Made by a program: the position numbers and the translations under genes. Below are positions 54,123 through 55,916 of a stretch of DNA of 55,916 bases, one piece after another; position 1 is the first letter of the stretch; every line of letters begins with the position of its first letter. The notes under the pieces were generated by a model that made no database searches, had not been told where the DNA came from, and was given only the letters and a program-made list of their open reading frames with translations. The DNA lies in assembly GCA_903642225.1 (NCBI GenBank), contig CAHJWI010000030.1, positions 1 through 55,916 of the forward strand, read 5' to 3'. The stretch is from Acidobacteriaceae bacterium. Lineage in GTDB: Bacteria > Acidobacteriota > Terriglobia > Terriglobales > Acidobacteriaceae.

Positions 54123-54265
54123 GTCTCCGTGCCTGCGACACGGAATCCGCAAAAAAGACGCGCCTGCCGCCGCGCTCATCACCCACAACCTTTGCCCACA
54201 CCCGTGTTTATTCCAGCAGCGGCCACCCCCTCAAGAAGGGGGCCTCGCACAAGGAGACAACACCT

Positions 54266-54697
54266 ATGAACCGCAGCTTCGCATCCCTCGCACTCGCACT
54301 TACCTTGGTTCTCCCGCTTGCGGAATCGGTCGCGCGTGCCCAGGCCGCGACCGATCCCGCAGCCCAGAACACCGTCCAGAATCAGGCGAAGCCTGCTCCC
54401 AACCACCGCATGCACGACCCGCATAAAATGGCGATCAAGCTCAGCCGACGGCTTAATCTTACCCCCGATCAGACCGCCAAAGTCGAGCCCGTCCTCGCCG
54501 AACGCCAGCAAAAAATTCAGGCCGTCAAAGCAAACACCGCTCTCACGCCCGACCAGGTCCACCAGCAAATGCACGAGATCGGCAAAACCACCCACGCCGA
54601 ACTCGCCGGCGTCCTCACACCGGACCAGATGCAGCAGATGAAGTCCATGCACAAGTCGCATGAGCCCAAGCAGAACACCCCTCCTCCCGGCGCATAA
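54266..54697 (+). CDS. Spy/CpxP-like periplasmic protein
   Basis: A 143-residue protein with an AAGGAGAC site before the ATG. A signal peptide (FASLALALTLVLPLAESVARA) is followed by a helical domain with LSRRLNLTPDQTAKVEPVLAERQQKI and LTPDQVHQQMHEIGKTTHAELAGVLTPDQMQQM. The two repeated LTPDQ motifs and the length fit the Spy/CpxP/ZraP-like periplasmic chaperone group. The C-terminus is basic and proline-rich. The presumed role is envelope stress or metal binding. The gap upstream contains a plus-strand terminator and no obvious operon partner. Confidence 0.83.
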   Translation: MNRSFASLALALTLVLPLAESVARAQAATDPAAQNTVQNQAKPAPNHRMHDPHKMAIKLSRRLNLTPDQTAKVEPVLAERQQKIQAVKANTALTPDQVHQQMHEIGKTTHAELAGVLTPDQMQQMKSMHKSHEPKQNTPPPGA

Positions 54698-54702
54698 AAC
54701 CC

Positions 54703-54769
54703 GGGTGCCCCATTCTTTGCACGGCCCTATCGTGAAAAGGGTGGGGTCCAGCGCAAAGCGCTCTTTTGA
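54703..54769. repeat. Interspersed GGGTGCCCCA-type repeat
   Basis: GGGTGCCCCATTCTTTGCAC, then GGCCCTATCGTGAAAAGGGT and GGGGTCC, followed by CAGCGCAAAGCGCTCTTTTG. It matches the pattern of the element at 51188 and carries the AGCGCAAAGCGCT core that recurs at 54863. Confidence 0.6.
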
Positions 54770-54851
54770 TCGCAGACCGACTCACCAACTAAGCAAACCG
54801 GAACCCCATCTTTTTCGGCCCTCTCGTGACTTGAGTCCGCTTGAGTAACAA

Positions 54852-54897
54852 GGGTGGGCCTTCAGCGCAAAGCGCTCCCTCGGTCGAAGGCCCACCC
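54852..54897. repeat. Perfect 12-base inverted repeat before murA
   Basis: GGGTGGGCCTTC at 54852-54863 and GAAGGCCCACCC at 54886-54897 are exact reverse complements around a 22-base loop containing AGCGCAAAGCGCT. It lies 57 bases upstream of murA. It may be an interspersed hairpin or act as a terminator for the upstream gene or attenuator for murA. Confidence 0.75.
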
Positions 54898-54954
54898 GCA
54901 CCCATCTCGGCACCTCTACCCCCAATCTCCACACCGTTTCGTACACTGGTCCTC

Positions 54955-55916
54955 ATGGACAAGTTCGTCGTCCGTGGAGGCAATCCCCTCCTCGGCACCA
55001 TCAAAGTTTCCGGCGCAAAAAACTCCGCGCTTCCCTGCATGGCCGCAGCCATCCTCACCGCAGACGAGGTCATCCTCGAAAACATCCCCCAGGTCCGCGA
55101 CATCGAAACCGAGCGTCGCCTGCTCGAGTCCATGGGCGCCACCTGCGAACTCGGCTACGGTCGCGCCCAGCACCGCACCACCATCCAGTGCGCCGTCCTC
55201 TCCGATCCCGAGGCCAAGTACGAGATCGTCAAAACCATGCGCGCCTCCTCGCTCGTCCTCGGTCCACTCATTGCCCGCACCGGCATGGCCCGCGTCGCCG
55301 CTCCCGGCGGTTGTGCCATCGGCGGCCGCCCCATCGACCTCCACCTTAAGGGCCTGGAATCCATGGGCGCGAAAATCACCCAGGAGCACGGCTACATCGA
55401 GGCCCGCACCGACCGCCTCAAGGGCGCGCATATCGTCTTCGACAAGATCACCGTCACCGGCACCGAAGACCTGCTCATGGCAGCCGTCCTCGCCGAAGGT
55501 GAAACCGTCATGGAGAACTGCGCCCGCGAACCCGAGGTCACCGACCTCGCCGCGATGCTCACCGGCATGGGCGCAAAAATCGAAGGCGCCGGCACCGCTA
55601 CCATCCGCGTCCAGGGCGTTAGCAGCCTTCACGGCGTTAAGCACCGCATCAACCCCGACCGCATCGAAGCCGGCACCTTCCTTATCGCCGGCGCCATCTC
55701 CGGTGGCGACCTCAACGTCGACTGCTGCAACCCCGCCCACCTCGCCTCCGTCATCAGCAAACTTGAGGAAGCAGGCGTCCGCATCGATGTCGGCCGCGAC
55801 AATATCCGCGTCCGCTCGGAAGGCCACCTGCGCGCGACGGATATCGCGACGGTAGAGTACCCCGGCTTTCCCACCGACATGCAGGCCCAGTTCATGGCCC
55901 TCGCCACCCAGGCCGA
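54955..55916 (+). CDS. murA: UDP-N-acetylglucosamine 1-carboxyvinyltransferase, 5' part
   Basis: MurA commits UDP-GlcNAc to peptidoglycan synthesis by transferring enolpyruvate. The visible 320 residues are about three quarters of the usual 420; the gene runs off the right edge. Lys22 (SGAKNSALP) and the catalytic Cys120 (fosfomycin target) in [14 protein letters not shown] are present, as is the KVSGAKNS start. The region [24 protein letters not shown] block and [12 protein letters not shown] are intact up to the edge. The ATG at 54955 fits the family N-terminus [12 protein letters not shown]. Confidence 0.97.
   Translation, partial: MDKFVVRGGNPLLGTIKVSGAKNSALPCMAAAILTADEVILENIPQVRDIETERRLLESMGATCELGYGRAQHRTTIQCAVLSDPEAKYEIVKTMRASSLVLGPLIARTGMARVAAPGGCAIGGRPIDLHLKGLESMGAKITQEHGYIEARTDRLKGAHIVFDKITVTGTEDLLMAAVLAEGETVMENCAREPEVTDLAAMLTGMGAKIEGAGTATIRVQGVSSLHGVKHRINPDRIEAGTFLIAGAISGGDLNVDCCNPAHLASVISKLEEAGVRIDVGRDNIRVRSEGHLRATDIATVEYPGFPTDMQAQFMALATQA

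Overview
The window is a GC-rich, gene-dense chromosomal segment. It most likely comes from an Acidobacteriota subdivision 1 (Terriglobia, Terriglobus/Granulicella/Edaphobacter-like) bacterium. That assignment is inference. It rests on the gene families (an NtrY/NtrX-like pair, a homodimeric AceE, a Wzi/Wzc/Wza exopolysaccharide block, DUF2164 and DUF3224 proteins) and on short GC-rich interspersed hairpins of the kind I associate with that group. I see no insertion sequence, phage, CRISPR array, rRNA or tRNA.

Layout. 1-5 kb: a basic-tailed nucleoid-like protein, then ybeY / CBS-domain membrane protein / era as a tight operon. 4.1-9 kb (minus strand): an NtrX-like regulator and NtrY-like kinase, then alanine dehydrogenase. 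9-13.2 kb: an O-acyltransferase and the cell-shape operon mreBCD. 13.2-17.2 kb: an exported protein, a DMT exporter, a Cof-type phosphatase and a START-like protein. 17.3-20.7 kb: aceE followed by a small gene that looks like a decayed E1-alpha subunit. 20.7-33.7 kb: an exopolysaccharide region (Wzi-like porin, GT87 mannosyltransferase-like protein, UDP-xylose synthase, UDP-glucose dehydrogenase, tyrosine kinase/chain-length protein, Wza-like export protein, GT4, hexapeptide acetyltransferase, GT2), ending with a small exported protein and a lone receiver.

33.9-38.8 kb: an orphan ABC importer (ATPase with a C-terminal AAA-associated domain plus a duplicated, fused permease), an M42 peptidase and a truncated AI-2E-family protein. 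38.8-43.1 kb: purQ translationally coupled to a CpsB/YwqE-type tyrosine phosphatase, then an acyltransferase, an SDR and an exported protein on the minus strand. 43.1-45.4 kb: groES-groEL under a promoter overlapped by a CIRCE operator and closed by a strong terminator. 45.4-47.6 kb: small membrane proteins, a DUF2164 protein and GAPDH. 47.7-51.2 kb: a P-loop kinase and an osmoprotectant-type ABC transporter with interspersed repeats between its genes. 51.2-55.9 kb: DUF3224, a PNPOx-like protein, signal peptidase I, murQ, a Spy-like periplasmic protein and the 5' part of murA, which runs off the right edge.

As a whole the segment is mainly about the cell envelope: shape (MreBCD), peptidoglycan synthesis and turnover (MurA, MurQ), polysaccharide synthesis and export with a kinase/phosphatase pair, and protein export (LepB). 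The features most worth a second look are the degenerate E1-alpha-like protein beside aceE, the NtrX-like activator without a GAFTGA motif, the interspersed repeat that supplies the apparent N-terminus of the osmoprotectant-binding protein, and a 25-base tandem repeat that duplicates the stop codon of the tyrosine phosphatase gene.
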